This document shows positions 35,043 to 43,144 of a stretch of DNA of 64,000 nucleotides, piece after piece. Position 1 is the stretch's first letter, and each line of letters starts with the position of its first letter. The translations under genes and the position numbers were made by a program. The DNA comes from DATKHR01 sp035510155 (GTDB lineage: Bacteria > Acidobacteriota > Vicinamibacteria > Vicinamibacterales > CAVVIG01). The stretch lies in NCBI GenBank assembly GCA_035510155.1, contig DATKHR010000379.1, positions 15,497-79,496 on the forward strand, given 5' to 3'. A model generated the notes under the pieces. That model was not told the DNA's origin. It saw nothing but the letters and a program-made list of their open reading frames with translations, and did not search any database.

Positions 35043-35606
35043 TTGGCAGCTTCGGTGATGGCGCTGACCGGCCACGCCCCGATCCGACCCGCGATGGATT
35101 CCGACGTGGCGTCGGCCGCGCGGGGGGATTCGTCGGCCTTCGAGCGCCTGTATCGGTCGCACGTGGCAAAGATTCACAGCTTGACGCGGCGTATGCTGGG
35201 CACGCACGAGGCCGACGAGGTCACGCAGGATGTCTTCGTGCGTGCCTGGCAGAAACTCGGCCAGTTCCGCGGCGAGTCGGCCTTCGCAACCTGGCTCCAC
35301 CGTCTCGCGATCAACGTGGTCATCGAGCGGCGGCGGTCATTTGCGATCCATCGCGGGCGGATCGCCGACGACCCCGGCGCGCTCGACCTCGTGACCGTGG
35401 CGCCAGCGCGGGCGGATCTGGCGGTCGACTTCGAGGCCGCGGTCGAGCAGCTGCCGTCCGGCGCGCGCGCGATTTTCGTGCTGCACGACGTCGAAGGCTA
35501 CAAGCATCGCGAGATCGCCGAACGCCTTGACATCACCACGGGTACGTCGAAACGGCAATTGCACCGGGCGCGCATGCTGATGCGAAGACACTTGAGCGGG
35601 CAATGA
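35043..35606 (+). CDS. ECF-type RNA polymerase sigma factor (second)
   Basis: The protein of up to 187 residues has region 2 (FERLYRSHVAKIHSLTRRML, EADEVTQDVFVRAWQKLGQF) and region 4 (LPSGARAIFVLHDVEGYKHREIA, ITTGTSKRQLHRARMLMRR). Starts at TTG 35043, ATG 35058 or ATG 35094 are all possible; similarity begins near the last. The stop overlaps a zf-HC2 anti-sigma gene by 4 bp. It begins 110 bp after the RND operon. An ECF-like TGTAAC lies at 35029, too close to the first start to be firmly a promoter. Confidence 0.9.
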   Translation: MAASVMALTGHAPIRPAMDSDVASAARGDSSAFERLYRSHVAKIHSLTRRMLGTHEADEVTQDVFVRAWQKLGQFRGESAFATWLHRLAINVVIERRRSFAIHRGRIADDPGALDLVTVAPARADLAVDFEAAVEQLPSGARAIFVLHDVEGYKHREIAERLDITTGTSKRQLHRARMLMRRHLSGQ

Positions 35607-36310
35607 CGATGCATGAGGAATGGACGGACAGACTCTCGGACTATCTGGACGGGGAGCTCGCACCTGGCGAGCGTGCAGAAGTGGACGGCCACCTGAGAAC
35701 CTGCTCAGAATGCACGGCGGTCTTGAACGATCTGAAGCGCATCCTCGGGCAGGCGCAGGCGCTCAGCGCGCGCCCTCCCCAGAGGGACCTCTGGCCGGGT
35801 ATTGCCGGCCGCATCGAGAAGATCGCAGCGCCGCGGCGAATCTCCTTCACGCTGCCCCAATTCGCTGCAGCTGCTGTCGTGTTGATGGCGATTTCCGCAA
35901 CGATCGCGGTCAAGGTGATCGCGCCGGCCACGATGAACGAGATAGCGGGAATGCGCCCGTCCATGGCTCCACCAGCCGCGTCACCGGGGAGTGGAGCTCC
36001 CGGGGCAGGTGATGACCGGGGGGCCTCGCGCGATCTCGCCGCTCTACCCGTGAGCCTTGCCGACGCGCAATACGATGCCGCGGTGGCCGATCTCGAGAAG
36101 GCGCTGAAGAACGGGCGCGGAAAGCTCGACAAGGCCACTATCGAGATCGTCGAGCACAATCTCCAGATCATCGACCAGGCCATCGCGCAGGCACGCGACG
36201 CGCTCGCTGTCGACCCGGCCAACGCATACTTGAGCGGCCATCTGGTCGAGACGCGGCGGCGGAAGTTGGATCTGCTCCGGCGCGCCGCGGCGCTCGCAGA
36301 AACGGACTGA
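35603..36310 (+). CDS. Zf-HC2 anti-sigma factor with helical periplasmic domain
   Basis: The 235-residue protein has a zinc motif HLRTCSEC at about residues 30-37, a membrane helix (FAAAAVVLMAISATIAVKVIA, about 88-108) and a periplasmic region that is first Pro/Ser-rich and then a long helical segment (AVADLEKALKNGRGKLDKAT, then QAIAQARDALAVDPANAYLSG) with a TPR-like feel. It likely inhibits the overlapping ECF factor. A DUF4097 gene follows 9 bp later and is probably the third gene of the unit. Confidence 0.86.
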   Translation: MTMHEEWTDRLSDYLDGELAPGERAEVDGHLRTCSECTAVLNDLKRILGQAQALSARPPQRDLWPGIAGRIEKIAAPRRISFTLPQFAAAAVVLMAISATIAVKVIAPATMNEIAGMRPSMAPPAASPGSGAPGAGDDRGASRDLAALPVSLADAQYDAAVADLEKALKNGRGKLDKATIEIVEHNLQIIDQAIAQARDALAVDPANAYLSGHLVETRRRKLDLLRRAAALAETD

Positions 36311-36319
36311 GGACCAACG

Positions 36320-37624
36320 ATGATTCCTGCACTCCTGATCGCGACGATGGCGGTGACGGCGACGGACCAGACCGTTCAGGTCGCCAAAGGCACAAAGCTC
36401 GTCGTCAACAACTTCGCCGGCGACGTGAACGTCAAGACCTGGGACAAGGACAGCGTCCGAGTCGAAGTGAACCATTCCGATCGCGAGACCATTGACATCA
36501 AGCAAGTCGATCAGACGCTGAGCGTGCGATCGCGATCGACGCGCGGCGGGCCGCCGCGCTCGCTCGACTACACGATCACGATGCCCGGATGGATGTCGAT
36601 CGGCGTCAGCGGCACCTATGCGGACATCGTGATCGAAGGCGCGGGAGGCGACGTCAGCGTCGAAACGACGCACGGTGACATTACGGTCCGTGGCGGCTCC
36701 GGCTTCGTTTCGCTGAAGTCGGTGCAAGGCGCGATCGTCGTCGAGAAATCCAAGGGACGCGTCGAAGTGCGCGCCGTAAACGAGGGCATCCGCCTCGCTG
36801 ACATCAGCGGCGACCTGTCGGCGGAGTCGACCAACGGCAGCATCATCCTCGATCGAATCGATTCGGCGAACGTGGATCTCTATACCGTCAACGGGAACAT
36901 CTCCTACGACGGCCCGATCAAGGATAGAGGGCTCTATCGTCTGACGACGCACAACGGGCTGATTGCGCTGCCGATCGCCGAACGCGCGAACATCACGCTG
37001 TCGGCCCGCACCTACAACGGCTCGATCCGCTCGACGTTCCCGTTGCCCGGCGACGACTCGGAGCGGCGCGGCAAGCGGGTCTCGCTCACGCTCGGCAATG
37101 GGAGCGCGCACGTCGAGCTCGAGTCTTTCAGCGGGGCCATTGCTCTGCGACGCCCGGGAGAAGCGCGCCCTGAGACGGAGCGGCGGCGCCGGGATAGAGG
37201 CAACCGCGACCACGATCTCGACGTTGGCCCGCCGAACCCGCCAAGCCCGGCGAACCCGCCTGACCCGCCCGTTCCTCCGCGCACACCGGGACCGAAAGAC
37301 AAGACTGACAAGAACAAGGACAAGCCCAAAGGCGATCGCTTCGATCCCGGCGATTGGGGCGTCGAGGATCTCCACGCCGTGATTGCCGAAGCGGTTGCCG
37401 CGGCACATGCAGCCATCCCGCAGGCAATGGCCGAAGCCCGGGCAGCCATTCCGGACGCCGCGAGCGAGGCCTTAGCGTCGCTGCCGGAAGCCCTCGACGA
37501 GGCGATAGCGGCGTTGCCACGGACCATCGACGACGCGATCGCCGGGGCGGGCCTCCGAGCGGCGCCGTGGCCGATGCCGCTGCCGAGCCCCCGACCGACG
37601 CCGCGACCGGACCCGCGCCGATGA
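36320..37624 (+). CDS. DUF4097 beta-helix-like surface protein with proline-rich tail
   Basis: The 434-residue protein has a short signal (MIPALLIATMAVTA), then a DUF4097 repeat region (about 20-275) with regularly spaced short strands such as VSVETTHGDITVRGGSG and LSAESTNGSIILDR, as in putative adhesin-type parallel beta structures. From about 285 the sequence changes to Arg/Asp- and Pro-rich runs (PPNPPSPANPPDPPVPP), a Lys-rich stretch, Ala/Glu helices with AAIP spacing, and a PxPxPRP tail. The tail may span or bind the cell wall. It follows an ECF/anti-sigma pair and probably serves in envelope-stress sensing. Confidence 0.78.
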   Translation: MIPALLIATMAVTATDQTVQVAKGTKLVVNNFAGDVNVKTWDKDSVRVEVNHSDRETIDIKQVDQTLSVRSRSTRGGPPRSLDYTITMPGWMSIGVSGTYADIVIEGAGGDVSVETTHGDITVRGGSGFVSLKSVQGAIVVEKSKGRVEVRAVNEGIRLADISGDLSAESTNGSIILDRIDSANVDLYTVNGNISYDGPIKDRGLYRLTTHNGLIALPIAERANITLSARTYNGSIRSTFPLPGDDSERRGKRVSLTLGNGSAHVELESFSGAIALRRPGEARPETERRRRDRGNRDHDLDVGPPNPPSPANPPDPPVPPRTPGPKDKTDKNKDKPKGDRFDPGDWGVEDLHAVIAEAVAAAHAAIPQAMAEARAAIPDAASEALASLPEALDEAIAALPRTIDDAIAGAGLRAAPWPMPLPSPRPTPRPDPRR

Positions 37625-37626
37625 CG

Positions 37627-38082
37627 CTAGGAGAGTTTGTCGAGGAGCTCGGCGACCGTCAGCCGCGTCACGGGCTCGTGGAAGTCGGGCGCAATTTCCG
37701 CCAGCGGCTCGAGCACGAAGCGGCGCTCCCGGAATCGCGGGTGTGGGATGACAAGACCCGCTTCATCCACGGTGAGATCGCCAAACAGGATCAGGTCGAG
37801 GTCGAGCGTGCGGGGAGCGTTCTCATATGGGCGCTCGCGACCGCGCTCGCGCTCGATGGCCAGGAGGGCGTCGAGGAGCACCCGCGCAGACAGATCGGTC
37901 TCGCCCACGGCCGCGGCGTTCAGGAACAGCGGCTGCGGTCCGGTGACGCCAATCGGAGCGGTCTCGTAGTACCTCGACACTTTCAGCTTCCGGATGAACG
38001 CGTGGAGGCGGGCAACGGCGTGATCGAGGTGTGACACCCGGTCGCCGAGATTGCTTCCCAATGCGATTGCCGCGGTCGTCAA
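37627..38082 (-). CDS. folK: 2-amino-4-hydroxy-6-hydroxymethyldihydropteridine diphosphokinase
   Basis: The 151-residue enzyme transfers pyrophosphate from ATP to hydroxymethyl-dihydropterin in folate synthesis. Motifs are ALGSNLGDR near the start, YYETAPIGVTGPQPLFLNAA, RPYENAPRTLDLDLILFG and IPHPRFRERRFVLEPLAEI. The long open frame reaches 38433, but the family begins at a TTG (38082) with GGGGA upstream, giving the normal length. The stop is 2 nt from the convergent DUF4097 stop. It is downstream of a dksA-like/ferritin-like pair on the same strand. Confidence 0.92.
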   Translation of the reverse strand: MTTAAIALGSNLGDRVSHLDHAVARLHAFIRKLKVSRYYETAPIGVTGPQPLFLNAAAVGETDLSARVLLDALLAIERERGRERPYENAPRTLDLDLILFGDLTVDEAGLVIPHPRFRERRFVLEPLAEIAPDFHEPVTRLTVAELLDKLS

Positions 38083-38143
38083 TAGAGTGTCCCCGCTGAC
38101 CTCAGGGCCGAACGGCCCCGCGTCCAGCCGAACGACGTCCGTG

Positions 38144-38644
38144 CTATTCGATCCAGCGGGTCGGCAGGACTTCCCCGTGCGACGGCCCGAGAACCTGACC
38201 GCGGCGGCCCAGGAGGTCGGTCCGTCCGGCCAGCGCCTGATCGAAGAAGCGCTTGTGCTCCAGCGCTTCGCCCAGAATGACGCGCAGCATCTTCGCGTCC
38301 CGGGCGTTCGCGAGGGAGTCGACGCGCGGTCTCCAGCGATCCACGAACGCCTGCGCCTCCCTCGCGTCTTCTTCAATAGCCGTGCGGGCAGCCGCCGCTC
38401 GGTCGATTGCCCGACCGGGTGCCCGGCGATCATCGCGGGTGGCGGATACCTCTGGCGGAGTCCCGCCGAGCTGGGTGATCGCAGCAGCCACCCAAGAGAG
38501 CTGCGTCTCCTCGCGACTGATGACGTATTGATAGGTGTTATTGATGTCGTACTGGCCGATCTGGCGGGCGCTCGCCTGATGCCGCTGAAACGCTTCGAGC
38601 CTCTCGCGATAGAAGTCCTGCAGCAACGGGAGCAGGTCGCTCAC
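38144..38644 (-). CDS. Putative ferritin-like helical protein
   Basis: The 166-residue protein starts at a GTG overlapping the stop of the DksA-like gene (GTGA). It is almost all helical. Pieces that could supply metal ligands of a ferritin-like bundle are YVISREETQLSWVAAAI and LGEALEHKRFFDQAL (an E-x2-H pattern). I do not recognise a named family, and the ferritin-like reading rests on helix pattern and these Glu/His positions. Translation is probably coupled to the DksA-like gene, and folK follows 61 bp later. Confidence 0.55.
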   Translation of the reverse strand: MSDLLPLLQDFYRERLEAFQRHQASARQIGQYDINNTYQYVISREETQLSWVAAAITQLGGTPPEVSATRDDRRAPGRAIDRAAAARTAIEEDAREAQAFVDRWRPRVDSLANARDAKMLRVILGEALEHKRFFDQALAGRTDLLGRRGQVLGPSHGEVLPTRWIE

Positions 38645-38988
38645 GAGCTCTGTTTTTCCTTGCAGGTGATGCAGACCCTGGTCCAGGGAATGGCGTTGAG
38701 CCGGGCCGGCGCAATGGCTTCGCCGCAATCACGGCAGACACCGTAAGTGCCCTTCTCGAGCCGGAAGAGAGCCTCCTCGATCGCCTGCAGAATCTTGGCG
38801 TCAGTCTGCTTCAACTTCAGCTGGATGTGCACCTCGTTGTTGCCGCTCGCCTGATCAGCCATGTCGCCCTGGCGGGTGTTGTTCTCCATCGAGGCCTGCA
38901 GCGGCTTGATGCCGCCCGCACCGAGGATCTCGCCCCGTTTTTTCAGTAACGCGTCTTTATAGATCTGCATGTCTGTCCGTGGGTCCAT
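38641..38988 (-). CDS. DksA/TraR-family zinc-finger protein
   Basis: The 115-residue protein has an N-terminal coiled coil (YKDALLKKRGEILGAGG, KLKQTDAKILQAIEEALFRL) and a C4 zinc finger CRDC...CITC (about residues 85-109) with the family line ARLNAIPWTRVCITC. DksA/TraR proteins bind the RNA polymerase secondary channel. The coiled-coil tip lacks a clear DxxDxA motif, so it may be a TraR-like variant or stress protein. It is the first gene of a three-gene minus-strand set. Confidence 0.85.
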   Translation of the reverse strand: MDPRTDMQIYKDALLKKRGEILGAGGIKPLQASMENNTRQGDMADQASGNNEVHIQLKLKQTDAKILQAIEEALFRLEKGTYGVCRDCGEAIAPARLNAIPWTRVCITCKEKQSS

Positions 38989-39035
38989 CGTGACTCTTTA
39001 CACGTTAGACGAACATCCGATCATAGCACCGACGC

Positions 39036-41558
39036 CTACTCGGCGCGAAGGGTCGAGAGCGGCTTGTTCCGCAGGACGTCGAGACTCGAGAGCACGCCGA
39101 TGGCGGCCACGAGCATCGACGTGAGGACGACCCCGGCGATGTGCTCGCTCGGGAAGATCCGCCACGGGATCTCGAGCGCGTATCGGCTGACGCCCCACGT
39201 GAGTACGATAGCGCCCAGCGAGCCGACGAGCCCCGCGAGCGATCCGAGGACTCCATATTCCAACAGGAGCATCCGGGCGATTGTGCGCGTATTGGCGCCC
39301 AGCGTCTTGAAGACGGCGGCCTCGTACAGCCGCTGGAACTTTGTCATCGCGACGGCACCGATGAGAATCAACGCCCCGCTGAAGAGCACCAGACCGCCCA
39401 CCACCGTGATGGCCAGCGTCACCTTGGACATCACGTCGCGAACGGTCTCGAGAACCTCGCGAAAGTCAATGACCGAGACATTGGGGAACTTCTCGACGAG
39501 ATCGTGTTGGAATCGGGCGCGCTCGGTCGGGTCCTGCGGCCCCTTGATCGGCGAGACGAAGGTCTGCGGTACGCGATCGAGCGAACCCGGCCGGAAGACA
39601 AACATGAAGCCGCCGTTGCGCGATTGGCGCCACTCGACGTCGCGAACGCTCGTCACCCTCGCACTGACCGACTGCCCGAGGATATCGAAGCGCATCGTGT
39701 CCCCGACGTGGATGTTGAACCGCTCGCGAATGCCTCGCTCGATCGAGACTTCCGGGTCCGTCGACGGACCGTTCCAGAACGCCCCTTCCCGCACCCGCTC
39801 GTTCGCCTCGAGGTGGTCACGGTAGGTGATGGTGTATTCACGCGCCAACGACCCGCGCCGGCGAACGTCCTCGACCCCCTCTATGTCCGTCTGGCGCCCC
39901 GACACCCCGGTCACGCGCGCGCGCATCACCGGAATGAGCTGGATTTCCCCCGCCCTGCTGGCGACAAATGCGCGCACCCCGTCAGCCTGCCTTGGCTGGA
40001 TGTCGAGCAGAAACATGTCGGGAGCGTCCTCGGACACCTGGAGCGAGAACTCGCTCAACAGCGTCGCCTGCAGCGAACGCACGCCGACGATGAAGAAGGC
40101 GCCGAGACCGACCGCCAGCAGAATCACTCTCGTTTGGTTGCCCGGCCGCGATAGGTGCAGCACCGCGTGCCGCAGCGGAAACGAACGCGAGCTCGCCAGA
40201 GGCGACACGAGCGCCACGAGCGCCCGCCCGGCCAGCTGCAACACGAAGGCGAGCCCGGCGAAGCTCGCGCACACGATGAGGCCGATTCTGAGCGACGCGG
40301 CCTGCCAGGCCGTGATCGCCACGAGCCCGGCCGCGATGGCCACCAGCGCCGCCACGCCGAGCCAATCTCGATGGCGCCGGACGGCTTCGTCCCGTAGCAG
40401 CAGCGATGGCCTGATGAACCTCACCTGCAGCAGCGGCGCGAGCGAGAACAGCAGCGACACGAGCACGCCGATGCCGATGCCCTGAAGGGCTGCGCTCCAC
40501 GCCACACCGTAATGCGCCTGTGCAAAGAGAGACGATGAAGATCCGAGCGCGAGCGGAATCGACGCGACCGCGGCGGCCGCGAGCGCGACGCCGAGCAGGC
40601 TGCCCGCGAGGCCCAGCGCGACGACTTGCAGAATGTAGACGGCGATGATCTGCGCGCTTCTCGATCCCACGCATTTGAGCACGGCGATGCTGCGAATCTT
40701 CTGCAAAATGAACACGCGGGTGACGCTCGAGACGGCGATCCCTCCGAGGATGACGATGACCAGGCCGACCAGACTGAGATAGTTCTCTGCGCGGTCGAAG
40801 TCGCGCCCGACCTGATCCTCGTTCGAGCGGTACGACCGGACGTTGATGAATTCGTCGCGCAACTCCCGTCGGAGCGCCCTTACCAGCGGATCGATGCGAT
40901 CGTCGGGGACTTTCGCCTGCAGTTGCCGCCCCGCCCGGCTGCCGAAAGCGAGAAGGCCGGTCGACGGCAGATCCGCATAGTCGATCAACATCCGCGGACC
41001 GAGGCTGAAACCGCCCACGCCGCGCCCGGGCTCCCTTGCGAGGACAGCCCGGATCGTGAACGCCGTCTGTCCGATGACAATCGAATCGCCCACGTTGACC
41101 CCGAGCGCGGTCAGCAGTTCGGGCCGTACGATTGCCCCATGTCCTTCGACGAGAGCATGCCCGAACGGCTGATCGCCCTGCAGCGTCAGGACTCCATACA
41201 GTGGAAACCCGGCCTGTACGGCCCTCAACTCCACCATTTTCGCGATCGGCCGCCCGTCGGCCGGCCGCGCCATCGTCGGCGTCTCGATCGTTTCTGTGCG
41301 CGCCGTCGCGCCAGCCTCAGCGAGACGCCGATCGATCGTCGATCGCGCCAGCTCCGACCACTCGCGATTGGTCCCGATCGCCACATCGGCGGCGATTAGT
41401 GCCTTCGCCTCGGTGCCGAACACGACGCGCGCGCTCTGAATGACCGACCGCAGCGCGACAATGGCGGCGACGCCGACGGCGATACAGACGAAGAAGAACA
41501 AGAGGCGGCGCCACGAGGCGCGCGTCTCGCGAACGGCCATGCGAAGGACGAATCTCAT
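39036..41558 (-). CDS. YbbP-like ABC transporter permease (two FtsX domains)
   Basis: The 840-residue protein has an N-terminal helix (FFFVCIAVGVAAIVALRSVIQ), a periplasmic domain, a first FtsX group (about 265-400), two central helices, a second periplasmic domain and a C-terminal FtsX group (about 710-835). This ten-helix layout is that of YbbP-type permeases, thought to move lipids or lipoproteins. The ATG overlaps the stop of the ATPase gene by 3 nt. With the ATPase and a TesA-like esterase it resembles the E. coli tesA-ybbA-ybbP neighbourhood. Confidence 0.9.
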   Translation of the reverse strand: MRFVLRMAVRETRASWRRLLFFFVCIAVGVAAIVALRSVIQSARVVFGTEAKALIAADVAIGTNREWSELARSTIDRRLAEAGATARTETIETPTMARPADGRPIAKMVELRAVQAGFPLYGVLTLQGDQPFGHALVEGHGAIVRPELLTALGVNVGDSIVIGQTAFTIRAVLAREPGRGVGGFSLGPRMLIDYADLPSTGLLAFGSRAGRQLQAKVPDDRIDPLVRALRRELRDEFINVRSYRSNEDQVGRDFDRAENYLSLVGLVIVILGGIAVSSVTRVFILQKIRSIAVLKCVGSRSAQIIAVYILQVVALGLAGSLLGVALAAAAVASIPLALGSSSSLFAQAHYGVAWSAALQGIGIGVLVSLLFSLAPLLQVRFIRPSLLLRDEAVRRHRDWLGVAALVAIAAGLVAITAWQAASLRIGLIVCASFAGLAFVLQLAGRALVALVSPLASSRSFPLRHAVLHLSRPGNQTRVILLAVGLGAFFIVGVRSLQATLLSEFSLQVSEDAPDMFLLDIQPRQADGVRAFVASRAGEIQLIPVMRARVTGVSGRQTDIEGVEDVRRRGSLAREYTITYRDHLEANERVREGAFWNGPSTDPEVSIERGIRERFNIHVGDTMRFDILGQSVSARVTSVRDVEWRQSRNGGFMFVFRPGSLDRVPQTFVSPIKGPQDPTERARFQHDLVEKFPNVSVIDFREVLETVRDVMSKVTLAITVVGGLVLFSGALILIGAVAMTKFQRLYEAAVFKTLGANTRTIARMLLLEYGVLGSLAGLVGSLGAIVLTWGVSRYALEIPWRIFPSEHIAGVVLTSMLVAAIGVLSSLDVLRNKPLSTLRAE

Positions 41559-42403
41559 TGCGGATTGCGGACTGCGGATTCCACCCCAGGGCGGCTGCCG
41601 CCCTGGGGGCCCCGGGATTGCGGACTGATTGCAGGTTGTGGATTGATAGCCGATTGCGGATTGCGGTTTGCCGACTGGGGATTGGCCGAGAACCGCGCTC
41701 CAGAATCCGCAGTCCGCACTCCGGGATCCGCAATAGAAAGGGTGCTGTCGATAACGCGCCCGTCGCGCAGGACGAGCGTGCCGTCGGCCATCGCCGCCAG
41801 CTCCGCGTCATGCGTCACGAGGACGATCGTGCTTCCCCGCCGGGCATGCACGGTCCGCAAGAGATCCATGATGTGCCGGCCGTTGCTGCTGTCGAGATTG
41901 CCGGTCGGCTCGTCCGCCAGGACGATCGATGGATCGTTGGCCAGGGCGCGCGCGAGCGCGACGCGTTGCTGCTCGCCGCCTGACAGCTGCGACGGGTAGT
42001 GATGGGACCGTCCGCGCAATCCGACCTCGTCGAGCAGCGCTTCCGTTCGCCGGCGCGTATCGCCGACGCCGGCGATTTCCATGGGCACTGCGATGTTCTC
42101 GTAGGCCGTAAGCGACGGAATCAGGTGAAAGAACTGGAACACGAAGCCGATCTTCTCGCCGCGCAGCTTCGCGAGCGAGTCCTCGTCGAGGCGCGTGATG
42201 TCGACGCCGTCAATGACGACCTGCCCCGACGTCGGCGCATCGAGGCCGGCAATCAGCCCGAGCAAGGTGGACTTGCCGCTTCCCGACGGCCCGACCACGG
42301 CGGCAAACTGACCCTTGGGAATCTCCAGTGTCAACGGATGCAGAATCGTGAGCGGTTCGCTGCCGCTCATGACGGTTTTCGAGACCTCGCGCAACTCGAT
42401 CAT
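41555..42403 (-). CDS. YbbA-like ABC ATP-binding protein with repeat-derived C-terminal tail
   Basis: From ATG 42403 the protein has 282 residues, about 50 more than YbbA. Walker A GPSGSGKST is at 38-46, signature LSGGEQQRVALARAL near 140-154 and Walker B IVLADEPTGNLD near 160-171. The domain ends with LVLRDGRVIDS at about 220. The remaining 62 residues (Asn/Pro/Gln/Ser-rich, e.g. NPQSANRNPQSAINPQPA) are encoded by an inverted-repeat element, 41557-41734. It overlaps the esterase gene upstream by 4 bp and the permease downstream by 3-4 bp, so the three are tightly coupled. Confidence 0.92.
   Translation of the reverse strand: MIELREVSKTVMSGSEPLTILHPLTLEIPKGQFAAVVGPSGSGKSTLLGLIAGLDAPTSGQVVIDGVDITRLDEDSLAKLRGEKIGFVFQFFHLIPSLTAYENIAVPMEIAGVGDTRRRTEALLDEVGLRGRSHHYPSQLSGGEQQRVALARALANDPSIVLADEPTGNLDSSNGRHIMDLLRTVHARRGSTIVLVTHDAELAAMADGTLVLRDGRVIDSTLSIADPGVRTADSGARFSANPQSANRNPQSAINPQPAISPQSRGPQGGSRPGVESAVRNPQ
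41557..41734 (-). repeat. Short-word element bounded by inverted repeats, with a central hairpin
   Basis: TGCGGACTGCGGATTC (41566-41581) is the exact reverse complement of 41703-41718. The outer ends also read ATTGCGG and CCGCAAT. Inside are many ATTGCGGA/GCGGACT words and a perfect hairpin with 12-bp arms (CCCCAGGGCGGC) and a 1-nt loop at 41584-41608. The whole segment lies at the 3' end of the ATPase gene and stays open in frame. Confidence 0.85.
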
Positions 42404-43119
42404 GATCCAGAACGCCCCTCGCCCTTTTGCTCCTCCGCCAGCGGTTTGAGCACGCGCCACACATTGTCGGCCACGACGCGCGCACCGGCGGCAGTCGGAT
42501 GAATCCCATCTGGCTGATTCAGTTGGTCAATCCCGGCGACGTTCCACAGCAGGAACGGCACGAACGGGATTCGGTATTGCTCGGCAAGCGCCGGGTACAC
42601 CCTGTGAAACGAGACGGTGTAGTCGCGACCGTAGTTCGGCGGCGCCTCCATCCCCGCCAGGATCACTTGCACGTGCCGGGCTTGTGCGCGCTCGATGATC
42701 TCTGACAGATTGCGCTTCAACGCCTCCGGCGGCAGCCCCCGCAGGCCATCGTTTCCGCCGAGCGCCACGACGAGAATCCGTACGTCACCCTGAAGCGCCC
42801 AGTCGAGTCGGGACAGGCCGCCGGCGGATGTGTCACCCGAGACGCCGGCGTTGACGACCTCGTAGTCGAGCCCCTCGCCCTTGAGACGCTGTTGCAGCAA
42901 GCTTGGGTACGCCTGATCGACCGGCAGGCCGAGCCCGGCGGTCAGGCTGTCGCCGAGAATGACGATTCTCGGCAGCGGCTTTGCCCGCGCCTCGGTGCTT
43001 GTGGCCCTCGCGTTATCGGTGCCAGCCGACTTGTTGTCGTGTGCCTCGTCGCGACCTCCGCACGCCACTATCGAGATCGTGGCCAAAAGCAACGCCGCCG
43101 CCCGCAGTCGATGCGCCAT
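42400..43119 (-). CDS. TesA-like SGNH esterase lipoprotein
   Basis: The 239-residue protein has a lipoprotein-type signal (LLLATISIVAC), then the four SGNH blocks: GDSLTAGLGL (nucleophile Ser), NAGVSGDTSAGG, GGNDGLRG and DGIHPTAAG (Asp-His). This is the arylesterase/lysophospholipase (TesA) group acting in the periplasm. The start ATG 43119 has AGAGGGG upstream; the longer frame to 43236 has no support. It is the first gene before the ybbA/ybbP-like pair and is divergent from zwf, sharing a symmetric -10 with it. Confidence 0.9.
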   Translation of the reverse strand: MAHRLRAAALLLATISIVACGGRDEAHDNKSAGTDNARATSTEARAKPLPRIVILGDSLTAGLGLPVDQAYPSLLQQRLKGEGLDYEVVNAGVSGDTSAGGLSRLDWALQGDVRILVVALGGNDGLRGLPPEALKRNLSEIIERAQARHVQVILAGMEAPPNYGRDYTVSFHRVYPALAEQYRIPFVPFLLWNVAGIDQLNQPDGIHPTAAGARVVADNVWRVLKPLAEEQKGEGRSGS

Positions 43120-43132
43120 TCCCCTCTTGAAG

Positions 43133-43139
43133 TATTCTA
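43133..43139. promoter_or_regulatory. Symmetric -10 element serving divergent promoters
   Basis: TATTCTA reads as TATTCT on the plus strand (6 nt before the zwf ATG) and as TAGAAT on the minus strand (14 nt before the esterase ATG). The divergent start codons are only 25 nt apart, so each side must initiate near here. No strong -35 is visible on either strand. Confidence 0.55.
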
Positions 43140-43144
43140 CCGGG

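Noticed and set aside
41557..41734. Possible CRISPR array
   Set aside because: Words are short, irregular and inverted, with no spacers of constant length and no cas genes.
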